From Lodderomyces elongisporus (Eukaryota; Ascomycota; Pichiomycetes; Serinales; Debaryomycetaceae): 64,000 nt of DNA. How positions within the stretch are numbered: the first letter of the stretch is position 1; each line of letters begins with the position of its first letter. The DNA is taken from contig NC_083676.1 in assembly GCF_030384665.1 (NCBI RefSeq), forward strand, positions 1,054,001 through 1,118,000, given 5' to 3'. Of the stretch, positions 59,701-64,000 are shown in pieces. The notes under the pieces are model-generated. The model ran no database searches. It saw only the letters and a list, made by a program, of their open reading frames with translations, and was not told the DNA's origin. The position numbers were made by a program, and so were the translations under genes.

Positions 59701-61308
59701 CCAAGCGAGGGCGATGTGACTACAGAATACACTGTCACGTGGACCAGGACCAATGAGGATGGCACAGAGGTTACTGAATCGGGTATTGTATCCAAGTCTG
59801 GCGACTACGAGACAACCATCACTACGTTCCCACCAAGCGAGGGCGATGTGACTACAGAATACACTGTCACGTGGACCAGGACCAATGAGGATGGCTCAGA
59901 GGTTACTGAATCGGGTATTGTATCCAAGTCTGGCGACTACGAGACAACCATCACTACGTTCCCACCAAGCGAGGGCGATGTGACTACAGAATACACTGTC
60001 ACGTGGACCAGGACCAATGAGGATGGCTCAGAGGTTACTGAATCGGGTATTGTATCCAAGTCTGGCGACTACGAGACAACCATCACTACGTTCCCACCAA
60101 GCGAGGGCGATGTGACTACAGAATACACTGTCACGTGGACCAGGACCAATGAGGATGGCTCAGAGGTTACTGAATCGGGTATTGTATCCAAGTCTGGCGA
60201 CTACGAGACAACCATCACTACGTTCCCACCAAGCGAGGGCGATGTGACTACAGAATACACTGTCACGTGGACCAGGACCAATGAGGATGGCACAGAGGTT
60301 ACTGAATCGGGTATTGTATCCAAGTCTGGCGACTACGAGACAACCATCACTACGTTCCCACCAAGCGAGGGCGATGTGACTACAGAATACACTGTCACGT
60401 GGACCAGGACCAATGAGGATGGCTCAGAGGTTACTGAATCGGGTATTGTATCCAAGTCTGGCGACTACGAGACAACCATCACTACGTTCCCACCAAGCGA
60501 GGGCGATGTGACTACAGAATACACTGTCACGTGGACCAGGACCAATGAGGATGGCTCAGAGGTTACTGAATCGGGTATTGTATCCAAGTCTGGCGACTAC
60601 GAGACAACCATCACTACGTTCCCACCAAGCGAGGGCGATGTGACTACAGAATACACTGTCACGTGGACCAGGACCAATGAGGATGGCTCAGAGGTTACTG
60701 AATCGGGTATTGTATCCAAGTCTGGCGACTACGAGACAACCATCACTACATTCCCACCAAGCGAGGGCGATGTGACTACAGAATACACTGTCACGTGGAC
60801 CAGGACCAATGAGGATGGCTCAGAGGTTACTGAATCGGGTATTGTATCCAAGTCTGGCGACTACGAGACAACCATCACTACGTTCCCACCAAGCGAGGGC
60901 GATGTGACTACAGAATACACTGTCACGTGGACCAGGACCAATGAGGATGGCTCAGAGGTTACTGAATCGGGTATTGTATCCAAGTCTGGCGACTACGAGA
61001 CAACCATCACTACATTCCCACCAAGCGAGGGCGATGTGACTACAGAATACACTGTCACGTGGACCAGGACCAATGAGGATGGCTCAGAGGTTACTGAATC
61101 GGGTATTGTATCCAAGTCTGGACTCAGCATATCTACAATTTCTACGTTTAAACATGCTTCTTCTGTTATTGAAAGTAGAACAAGGCCAACTGTTAGCCCA
61201 CTGTCCGTTGCTACTAGTTCTTTGGTTCCTGTTGAGGCTGCTGGGTCATCGATACAAGTTTCGTTTGTTTTATTTATTTTTACTGCTATTTTTACAGTGT
61301 TGTTTTAA
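44704..61308 (+). CDS. Giant ALS-family GPI-anchored cell-surface adhesin (5534 residues)
   Basis: The signal peptide is residues 1 to about 18. The ALS N-domain (to about 320) keeps the WNIDGQNVKPGDTFTLHMPC-type core and exactly eight cysteines (73, 96, 112, 147, 210, 230, 259, 301). Als adhesins use this domain to bind peptide C-termini. The lysine of the binding pocket (Als3 mature K59, in CVFKF) is Arg76 here (CTYRF). The threonine-rich T domain is short, and its amyloid-forming IVIVATT segment is replaced by DYITLTY. Two extra cysteines follow (376, 403). From about residue 405 to 5472 there are some 120 Trp-containing repeats in three classes. The C-terminus (EAAGSS, then IQVSFVLFIFTAIFTVLF) is a GPI-anchor signal, so cell-wall linkage is expected. 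CTG at 45727-45729 aligns with a Ser of Als proteins. Typical Als proteins are 1000-2300 residues. The family call rests on the N-domain; the repeats are not the 36-residue Als repeats. Confidence 0.9.
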   Translation: MITLILRFLTLLALIQAAQVSNVFKSFDKIQYVQAGLYDYKVPAFAYWKSTLSWNIDGQNVKPGDTFTLHMPCTYRFYSSQSTIQLSFAGKAYADCTLFSGEDLVTFSELQCTATSLVNEDTNVAGLIDLPLIFNQGGGGSKNDLECSTFYKGGTNTITFSDGGEPLSTTVNFELRNYYVTQSPENYLLMNSRYSSNLQRLYIRLTGADCPNGISSGVYTIDNLYTTIDCSHVATYIATSFNGWKNPTEAEPFDMRVTCTRNSVSISYNNIPAGYRPLFEVTFNLGLGQQARANVYNDFQCVGQSAKSNSEPFGWQPASVGNVNVNEGYEIDYITLTYDMQLTRVTTLPFRTGIDKTKTIVVEVPYHTTTVTEHYCGKLVKYSTETEGGVVKIEEMQPDNDLCTPTQYTTTWVTTTDDGKEITQSGIVSEQGEITSTITTFPPPFTTEYTTTWTTTDEEGNEVTESGIVSQSDESLTTITTFPRPFTTEYTTTWTTTDEEGNEVTESGIVSQSDESLTTVTTFPRPFTTEYTTTWTTTDEEGNEVTESGIVSQSDESLTTITTFPHPFTTEYTTTWTTTDEEGNEVTESGIVSQSDESLTTVTTFPHPFTTEYTTTWTTTDEEGNEVTESGIVSQSDESLTTVTTFPRPFTTEYTTTWTTTDEEGNEVTESGIVSQSDESLTTVTTFPRPFTTEYTTTWTTTDEEGNEVTESGIVSQSDSSLTTITTFPPIALDFTTEYTTTWTTTDEEGNEVTESGIVSQSDESLTTVTTFPRPFTTEYTTTWTTTDEEGNEVTESGIVSQSDESLTTVTTFPRPFTTEYTTTWTTTDEEGNEVTESGIVSQSDESLTTVTTFPRPFTTEYTTTWTTTDEEGNEVTESGIVSQSDESLTTVTTFPRPFTTEYTTTWTTTDEEGNEVTESGIVSQSDESLTTVTTFPRPFTTEYTTTWTTTDEEGNEVTESGIVSQSDESLTTVTTFPRPFTTEYTTTWTTTDEEGNEVTESGIVSQSDSSLTTITTFPRPFTTEYTTTWTTTDEEGNEVTESGIVSQSDSSLTTITTFPPIALDFTTEYTTTWTTTDEEGNEVTDSGIVTQSGESLSTVTTFPRPFTTEYTTTWTTTDEEGNEVTESGIVSQSDTSLTTITTFPGPLTTEYTTTWTTTDEEGNEVTESGIVSQSDSSLTTITTFPPIALDFTTEYTTTWTTTDEEGNEVTDSGIVTQSGESLSTVTTFPRPFTTEYTTTWTTTDEEGNEVTESGIVSQSDSSLTTITTFPPIALDFTTEYTTTWTTTDEEGNEVTDSGIVTQSGESLSTVTTFPRPFTTEYTTTWTTTDEEGNEVTESGIVSQSDSSLTTITTFPPIALDFTTEYTTTWTTTDEEGNEVTDSGIVTQSGESLSTVTTFPRPFTTEYTTTWTTTDEEGNEVTESGIVSQSDTSLTTITTFPGPLTTEYTTTWTTTDEEGNEVTESGIVSQSDSSLTTITTFPPIALDFTTEYTTTWTTTDEEGNEVTDSGIVTQSGESLSTVTTFPRPFTTEYTTTWTTTDEEGNEVTESGIVSQSDTSLTTITTFPGPLTTEYTTTWTTTDEEGNEVTESGIVSQSDSSLTTITTFPPIALDFTTEYTTTWTTTDEEGNEVTDSGIVTQSGESLSTVTTFPRPFTTEYTTTWTTTDEEGNEVTESGIVSQSDTSLTTITTFPGPLTTEYTTTWTTTDEEGNEVTESGIVSQSDSSLTTITTFPPIALDFTTEYTTTWTTTDEEGNEVTDSGIVTQSGESLSTVTTFPRPFTTEYTTTWTTTDEEGNEVTESGIVSQSDTSLTTITTFPGPLTTEYTTTWTTTDEEGNEVTESGIVSQSDSSLTTITTFPPIALDFTTEYTTTWTTTDEEGNEVTDSGIVTQSGESLSTVTTFPRPFTTEYTTTWTTTDEEGNEVTESGIVSQSDTSLTTITTFPGPLTTEYTTTWTTTDEEGNEVTESGIVSQSDSSLTTITTFPPIALDFTTEYTTTWTTTDEEGNEVTDSGIVTQSGESLSTVTTFPRPFTTEYTTTWTTTDEEGNEVTESGIVSQSDTSLTTITTFPGPLTTEYTTTWTTTDEEGNEVTESGIVSQSDSSLTTITTFPPIALDFTTEYTTTWTTTDEEGNEVTDSGIVTQSGESLSTVTTFPRPFTTEYTTTWTTTDEEGNEVTESGIVSQSDTSLTTITTFPGPLTTEYTTTWTTTDEEGNEVTESGIVSQSDSSLTTITTFPPIALDFTTEYTTTWTTTDEEGNEVTDSGIVTQSGESLSTVTTFPRPFTTEYTTTWTTTDEEGNEVTESGIVSQSDTSLTTITTFPGPLTTEYTTTWTTTDEEGNEVTESGIVSQSDSSLTTITTFPPIALDFTTEYTTTWTTTDEEGNEVTDSGIVTQSGESLSTVTTFPRPFTTEYTTTWTTTDEEGNEVTESGIVSQSDTSLTTITTFPGPLTTEYTTTWTTTDEEGNEVTESGIVSQSDSSLTTITTFPPIALDFTTEYTTTWTTTDEEGNEVTDSGIVTQSGESLSTVTTFPRPFTTEYTTTWTTTDEEGNEVTESGIVSQSDTSLTTITTFPGPLTTEYTTTWTTTDEEGNEVTESGIVSQSDSSLTTITTFPPIALDFTTEYTTTWTTTDEEGNEVTDSGIVTQSGESLSTVTTFPRPFTTEYTTTWTTTDEEGNEVTESGIVSQSDTSLTTITTFPGPLTTEYTTTWTTTDEEGNEVTESGIVSQSDSSLTTITTFPPIALDFTTEYTTTWTTTDEEGNEVTDSGIVTQSGESLSTVTTFPRPFTTEYTTTWTTTDEEGNEVTESGIVSQSDTSLTTITTFPGPLTTEYTTTWTTTDEEGNEVTESGIVSQSDSSLTTITTFPPIALDFTTEYTTTWTTTDEEGNEVTDSGIVTQSGESLSTVTTFPRPFTTEYTTTWTTTDEEGNEVTESGIVSQSDTSLTTITTFPGPLTTEYTTTWTTTDEEGNEVTESGIVSQSDSSLTTITTFPPIALDFTTEYTTTWTTTDEEGNEVTDSGIVTQSGESLSTVTTFPRPFTTEYTTTWTTTDEEGNEVTESGIVSQSDTSLTTITTFPGPLTTEYTTTWTTTDEEGNEVTESGIVSQSDSSLTTITTFPPIALDFTTEYTTTWTTTDEEGNEVTDSGIVTQSGESLSTVTTFPRPFTTEYTTTWTTTDEEGNEVTESGIVSQSDTSLTTITTFPGPLTTEYTTTWTTTDEEGNEVTESGIVSQSDSSLTTITTFPPIALDFTTEYTTTWTTTDEEGNEVTDSGIVTQSGESLSTVTTFPRPFTTEYTTTWTTTDEEGNEVTESGIVSQSDTSLTTITTFPGPLTTEYTTTWTTTDEEGNEVTESGIVSQSDTSLTTITTFPGPLTTEYTTTWTTTDEEGNEVTESGIVSQSDSSLTTITTFPPIALDFTTEYTTTWTTTDEEGNEVTDSGIVTQSGESLSTVTTFPRPFTTEYTTTWTTTDEEGNEVTESGIVSQSDTSLTTITTFPGPLTTEYTTTWTTTDEEGNEVTESGIVSQSDSSLTTITTFPPIALDFTTEYTTTWTTTDEEGNEVTDSGIVTQSGESLSTVTTFPRPFTTEYTTTWTTTDEEGNEVTESGIVSQSDSSLTTITTFPPIALDFTTEYTTTWTTTDEEGNEVTDSGIVTQSGESLSTVTTFPRPFTTEYTTTWTTTDEEGNEVTESGIVSQSDTSLTTITTFPGPLTTEYTTTWTTTDEEGNEVTESGIVSQSDSSLTTITTFPPIALDFTTEYTTTWTTTDEEGNEVTDSGIVTQSGESLSTVTTFPRPFTTEYTTTWTTTDEEGNEVTESGIVSQSDSSLTTITTFPPIALDFTTEYTTTWTTTDEEGNEVTDSGIVTQSGESLSTVTTFPRPFTTEYTTTWTTTDEEGNEVTESGIVSQSDTSLTTITTFPGPLTTEYTTTWTTTDEEGNEVTESGIVSQSDSSLTTITTFPPIALDFTTEYTTTWTTTDEEGNEVTDSGIVTQSGESLSTVTTFPRPFTTEYTTTWTTTDEEGNEVTESGIVSQSDTSLTTITTFPGPLTTEYTTTWTKTDEEGNEVTESGIVSVSGDSETTITTFPQPEVSEGDVTTEYTATWTKTDEEGNEVTESGIVSVSGDSETTITTFPQPEVSEGDVTTEYTATWTKTDEEGNEVTESGIVSVSGDSETTITTFPQPEVSEGDVTTEYTATWTKTDEEGNEVTESGIVSVSGDSETTITTFPQPEVSEGDVTTEYTATWTKTDEEGNEVTESGIVSVSGDSETTITTFPQPEVSEGDVTTEYTATWTKTDEEGNEVTESGIVSVSGDSETTITTFPQPEVSEGDVTTEYTATWTKTDEEGNEVTESGIVSVSGDSETTITTFPQPEVSEGDVTTEYTATWTKTDEEGNEVTESGIVSVSGDSETTITTFPQPEVSEGDVTTEYTATWTKTDEEGNEVTESGIVSVSGDSETTITTFPQPEVSEGDVTTEYTATWTKTDEEGNEVTESGIVSVSGDSETTITTFPQPEVSEGDVTTEYTATWTKTDEEGNEVTESGIVSVSGDSETTITTFPQPEVSEGDVTTEYTATWTKTDEEGNEVTESGIVSVSGDSETTITTFPQPEESTDEFTVTWTRTNEDGSEVTESGIVSKSGDYETTITTFPPSEGDVTTEYTVTWTRTNEDGSEVTESGIVSKSGDYETTITTFPPSEGDVTTEYTVTWTRTNEDGSEVTESGIVSKSGDYETTITTFPPSEGDVTTEYTVTWTRTNEDGSEVTESGIVSKSGDYETTITTFPPSEGDVTTEYTVTWTRTNEDGSEVTESGIVSKSGDYETTITTFPPSEGDVTTEYTVTWTRTNEDGSEVTESGIVSKSGDYETTITTFPPSEGDVTTEYTVTWTRTNEDGSEVTESGIVSKSGDYETTITTFPPSEGDVTTEYTVTWTRTNEDGTEVTESGIVSKSGDYETTITTFPPSEGDVTTEYTVTWTRTNEDGSEVTESGIVSKSGDYETTITTFPPSEGDVTTEYTVTWTRTNEDGTEVTESGIVSKSGDYETTITTFPPSEGDVTTEYTVTWTRTNEDGSEVTESGIVSKSGDYETTITTFPPSEGDVTTEYTVTWTRTNEDGSEVTESGIVSKSGDYETTITTFPPSEGDVTTEYTVTWTRTNEDGSEVTESGIVSKSGDYETTITTFPPSEGDVTTEYTVTWTRTNEDGTEVTESGIVSKSGDYETTITTFPPSEGDVTTEYTVTWTRTNEDGSEVTESGIVSKSGDYETTITTFPPSEGDVTTEYTVTWTRTNEDGSEVTESGIVSKSGDYETTITTFPPSEGDVTTEYTVTWTRTNEDGSEVTESGIVSKSGDYETTITTFPPSEGDVTTEYTVTWTRTNEDGSEVTESGIVSKSGDYETTITTFPPSEGDVTTEYTVTWTRTNEDGSEVTESGIVSKSGDYETTITTFPPSEGDVTTEYTVTWTRTNEDGSEVTESGIVSKSGLSISTISTFKHASSVIESRTRPTVSPLSVATSSLVPVEAAGSSIQVSFVLFIFTAIFTVLF
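46030..56871 (+). repeat. Class 1 adhesin repeats (about 87 units of 123/132 bp)
   Basis: Units of 41 residues begin RPFTTEY, GPLTTEY or HPFTTEY. Longer 44-residue units begin PIALDFTTEY (codon CTG, so PIASDF if CUG is Ser); there are 26 of these. All share TTTWTTTDEEGNEVT. Units are acidic, with no Cys or Lys and no N-X-S/T sequon. The 5' part (46030-47883) is mainly plain 41-residue units. From 47884 on, units are grouped in two- and three-unit blocks. Confidence 0.93.
48772..54819 (+). repeat. 378-bp higher-order repeat, 16 consecutive copies
   Basis: Each block is one 132-bp PIALDF unit, one 123-bp RPF unit ending SDTSLTTITTFP, and one 123-bp GPL unit ending SDSSLTTITTFP. The PIALDF start recurs at exact 378-bp steps from 48772 to 54442, and copies I compared by eye are identical. 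The three unit types differ from each other in many synonymous codons. Confidence 0.92.
56872..58548 (+). repeat. Class 2 adhesin repeats (12 units, 141-bp period)
   Basis: 47-residue units: TKTDEEGNEVTESGIV, then SVSGDSETTITTFP, then QPEVSEGDVTTEYTATW. The GAAGTTAGT word recurs every 141 bp from 56971 to 58381 (11 times), and a 12th unit ends in EESTDEF as the transition to class 3. Copies look identical. The first unit is a hybrid with the last class 1 unit. Confidence 0.93.
58549..61120 (+). repeat. Class 3 adhesin repeats (20 units, 132-bp period)
   Basis: 44-residue units: TRTNEDGSEVTESGIV, SKSGDYETTITTFP, PSEGDVTTEYTVTW. The AGCGAGGGC word recurs every 132 bp from 58648 to 61024 (19 times). 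A few units differ: three have Thr instead of Ser in NEDG(S/T)EV, and several have a silent ACA for ACG before TTCCCA. Every unit contains GTCACGTGG at DNA level. Confidence 0.93.
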
Positions 61309-62607
61309 TTTTGTCGGTGGTATGCGAAGTCCATTTTTATAATTGGATCTGCCCACTATGAAAATATTGAACACTTTTTTTTTTGTATTTACTTGATTTT
61401 TTAATTTTTTTTAATTATTAATATATGTTTAATTATGGTTTGAAAATTTTATTTTTGTAAATGTAAGCAAATAAAGATGAAATTTCTGTCTTGAATTGTT
61501 GGTTTTTTTTTTCAAAAAAAAAAACAATTTATATATATATATATATATATATATTGGTTATTTAATAACTGTATTGAACCTTGAAGAATGTAAATAGGTT
61601 CCAATTATCTAGGAAGCTCGAAAGTCTAGCCTTTTTGTTGTGTGTTTTCGTGCATACTTGTTTTTTATTTTATGGACAAGAAGAATGCCATGGAATGTGT
61701 GTGTTTTTAAAAGTGGTTGATCTATATATTTTGCTTTTAGTTAGAAATTACAAGATGGAAGAGGAGTTAAGTTGATTGTTGTTACAGGTGCATAAATTTT
61801 CTTAGGAGCAATTTATGGTTTGCAAATTTCCAATGTTTAATATGGAGCATTATATACTTCTGCTTTGATGACTATAAAGTATTCAATATTTTTTGATGGG
61901 CCACCAGATATATAGATTTGATGGAAACATGTCAAACACTTTGAATAGCCCCATTTTAATATCATCTATATATATATGTATTGTCTTTCAAGGTGGTAAA
62001 ATAGCGTTGCGCAATACAATCTAGTTAGAGCAGGATATAATCAATCACGTGACCCAAAATCAGGAGAAAGGTAATTGAAAGTAAGTATAATGAGTTATGA
62101 AAAAGTATAGTTCAAACATGGCATCACGTGATTGAGATTTAGCAACCTTTAAATAAATATAAAGATTATCAGTAGGTTAATCAATAAAGAGATTTTGATT
62201 TTGTATTTGTATCTTGAGATACATCTTGTGATGAGTGTTTTGCAGTTTTCATTGGATTTTTGGATTCTTTGTTGGTTTTTTTTTTCATTTGTTTTAGCAT
62301 GAGTTTGATCTAAACATTTATATTTGTCTGACCTCCCTAGTAGTCCTTTTTTTTGTTCTTTGATGTGCAAAGGTTTTGAATTTTGCAATAATTTTACGCT
62401 ACCTTGTCGCCAAAAAAAAAGGAAATTTTTTTTTCCAATTGATAAAAGGCCACGCTACCATATGTACAAATTCTTGACATAAAGCATTTAAAGAATATGG
62501 GATTATATTTTTATACCGTGTATGTCGTTGGGAGTTGCAAAAAAGAGTCTCAAGAAAATTGAATTAGACAAAGAAAAAGAAGAAGAAGAAGAAGAGAAGG
62601 AGAAGGG

Positions 62608-62639
<32 letters not shown>

Positions 62640-64000
62640 AGTACTAGAGAGCATCCGTTGACCAATTATGGACCATTAGAGTGTATGGTATTGTGTACTA
62701 GATTTTGATGTTGGATTTGATTGAAAAATATAATTGAAAACATCAAAGGTATAGAAGTTGCCAAGAGAAGCAAAGCAAAGATGTTCAATACTAGTCCACA
62801 GTAGTCTATAGTTTGTAGTCTATAGTTTATAGTTTGTTGTTTATGCCTGAAAAAAAAAAGGGTACGTAGCCAGTGGTTTGAATTTGATTTGAGCTTACCA
62901 TATATTTTTTGGTCTTTGTCTTTGTCTTTGTCTTTGTCTTTGTCTTTGTCCCCTTTCTCCTTTTTCCTCTTATTTTTTTATATATATGTATATAAAGTTT
63001 TTGTCTATAAGAAAACTAACGAAGATGTTGTGGGAAATAAAGCATACAATGTTGACGAAACCAACAATGTGCTGAATAGAGCATTTTGTTTCACTCACTC
63101 ATTCATTCAAATAAAAACAAAAGCATTGAAAAGGGTCATGGGGTCTCCCCTCCCCTTCCCCCAATGTATACTTTATGGAGAGACAGGGGGTTCGAGTTTA
63201 ATTCTTTTATCCGAGGAACTCATCACGGTCAAAAATTATATAAAATATAAAATTAATAAAGTAAGAAAATTAGAGAGAAATAGGAGAAACTCTCAGTTCC
63301 AGTTTTGGGAATGCACGAAGATTAAGTTAACCATCAAGAACGAACGATAGAAGGTCAATTTGCTTTTCTTTCCTTGAACAAAGTTTTTTATTATTTTATT
63401 TTCTTAAAAGTTAGTTTTGATGACATCATGTAAAATTTTTTTTCACTATTCCATATCCAGTACCAATAATTCCGGAAAATAATACAAAAAAAAAAAAAAA
63501 ATAAGTGATAGTAGAATGAAGAAGTGACGAGCAACAAAGTCATGGTGGTTGTTGTTTTTTCCCCCATTTTTTTTTCCACCTTTGCAACTCCCTGTCTTCT
63601 CCTTTGTATCCCTGGATAATCTTCCTACAATTTTTGTTTTGTTTTTGTTTTGTTTTTTGTTTCTTAGTTTTTTGATAATTAATTGTCATTGCATGTTTTG
63701 TTTTTGTTGTACATTTTGTATTTACTTGAAATTCCTTTGGCTCGTATCTGCTGCTTGCAAATTTTCGTTCACTCTTCTCTCTTTTTTTTTGTTCTTTATT
63801 TTCGATTTTGATTTTAATTTTGCCGTTGAGAGAGTTAATGAAGAAGAAGAAGAGGAACAACAACAACAACAACAACAACAACTACAAAATCGTCAATATT
63901 GATGCAAAGAGATCATCACCATCGCAAAAGTGCAAATCATCATTACTCACTCATTTGGCTAATCAATAGGTAACCGCTAAACATTACTAATGACTAGGAT
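61309..64000. other. 2.7-kb gene-free region after the adhesin
   Basis: I see no convincing gene. It contains a (TA)n tract (about 61531-61554), two TCACGTGA octamers (62045-62052, 62124-62131), (GAA)n and (GAT)n runs (62577-62593, 62608-62639), a six-copy TCTTTG hexamer (about 62913-62950) and a CAA run near the right end (about 63855-63880). Frames here are low-complexity and overlap on both strands. Confidence 0.6.
62913..62950. repeat. Hexanucleotide repeat (TCTTTG)6
   Basis: Six perfect head-to-tail TCTTTG units plus two bases in intergenic DNA. Confidence 0.85.

Noticed and set aside
46030..61120. CRISPR-like array
   Set aside because: Periods of 123-141 bp with no unique spacers, inside a continuous eukaryotic reading frame.
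63170..63215. GGGTTCGAG resembling a tRNA B box
   Set aside because: No A box, no acceptor or anticodon stems around it. Other TTCGA words in the window also lack tRNA folds.
62889..63350. 153-codon frame after the adhesin
   Set aside because: Starts in the TCTTTG hexamer repeat, has no domain and unusual composition; most likely chance.

Overview
This is a nuclear chromosome segment from a budding yeast, most likely a CUG-Ser1 clade species of the Candida/Lodderomyces group. I see an AT-rich background, compact and almost intronless genes, long poly-Asn/Gln/Ser runs, an ALS-type adhesin, and CTG codons sitting where serine fits better than leucine. Lodderomyces elongisporus is my best guess, but the species is an inference.

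I support 18 protein genes. From 1 to 40.1 kb the window is gene-dense. In order it holds: an FG nucleoporin of the NUP116/NUP98 type (cut by the left edge), APN1 (with a predicted intron), a THI74/YML018C-like transporter, OST3/OST6, UNG1, an ISWI remodeller (ISW2-like), DOT1, a YDR444W-like serine hydrolase, CHA1-type serine/threonine dehydratase, RAD33, an unrecognised 750-residue protein, ERV25, MRPL39, CYM1, OAC1, MUB1 and MMS21. Several are DNA-repair or chromatin genes: APN1 and UNG1 act in base excision repair, RAD33 in nucleotide excision repair, MMS21 in Smc5/6 SUMOylation, and ISW2 and DOT1 on nucleosomes. The gene set matches two S. cerevisiae regions (around YML009-YML021 and YDR430-YDR444), recalled from memory. 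It therefore looks like a pre-genome-duplication arrangement of those blocks.

From 40.1 to 64.0 kb the character changes. A 4.6-kb gene-free stretch leads to one 16.6-kb open reading frame (5534 residues) for a giant ALS-family GPI-anchored adhesin. It has a signal peptide, an eight-cysteine ALS N-domain and about 120 tandem repeat units in three classes. The largest class is organised into a 378-bp higher-order repeat, present 16 times in a row without visible change. A further 2.7 kb without a gene closes the window.

Other non-coding structure includes a 455-bp TGTCGCA...TGTGACA element with nested hairpins at 24.3-24.8 kb (solo LTR or structured RNA), two CG/TG alternating tracts with Z-DNA potential, six intergenic TCACGTGA octamers, an MCB box in front of APN1 and a near-perfect Leu3-type site in front of OAC1. 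I found no tRNA, rRNA or CRISPR.
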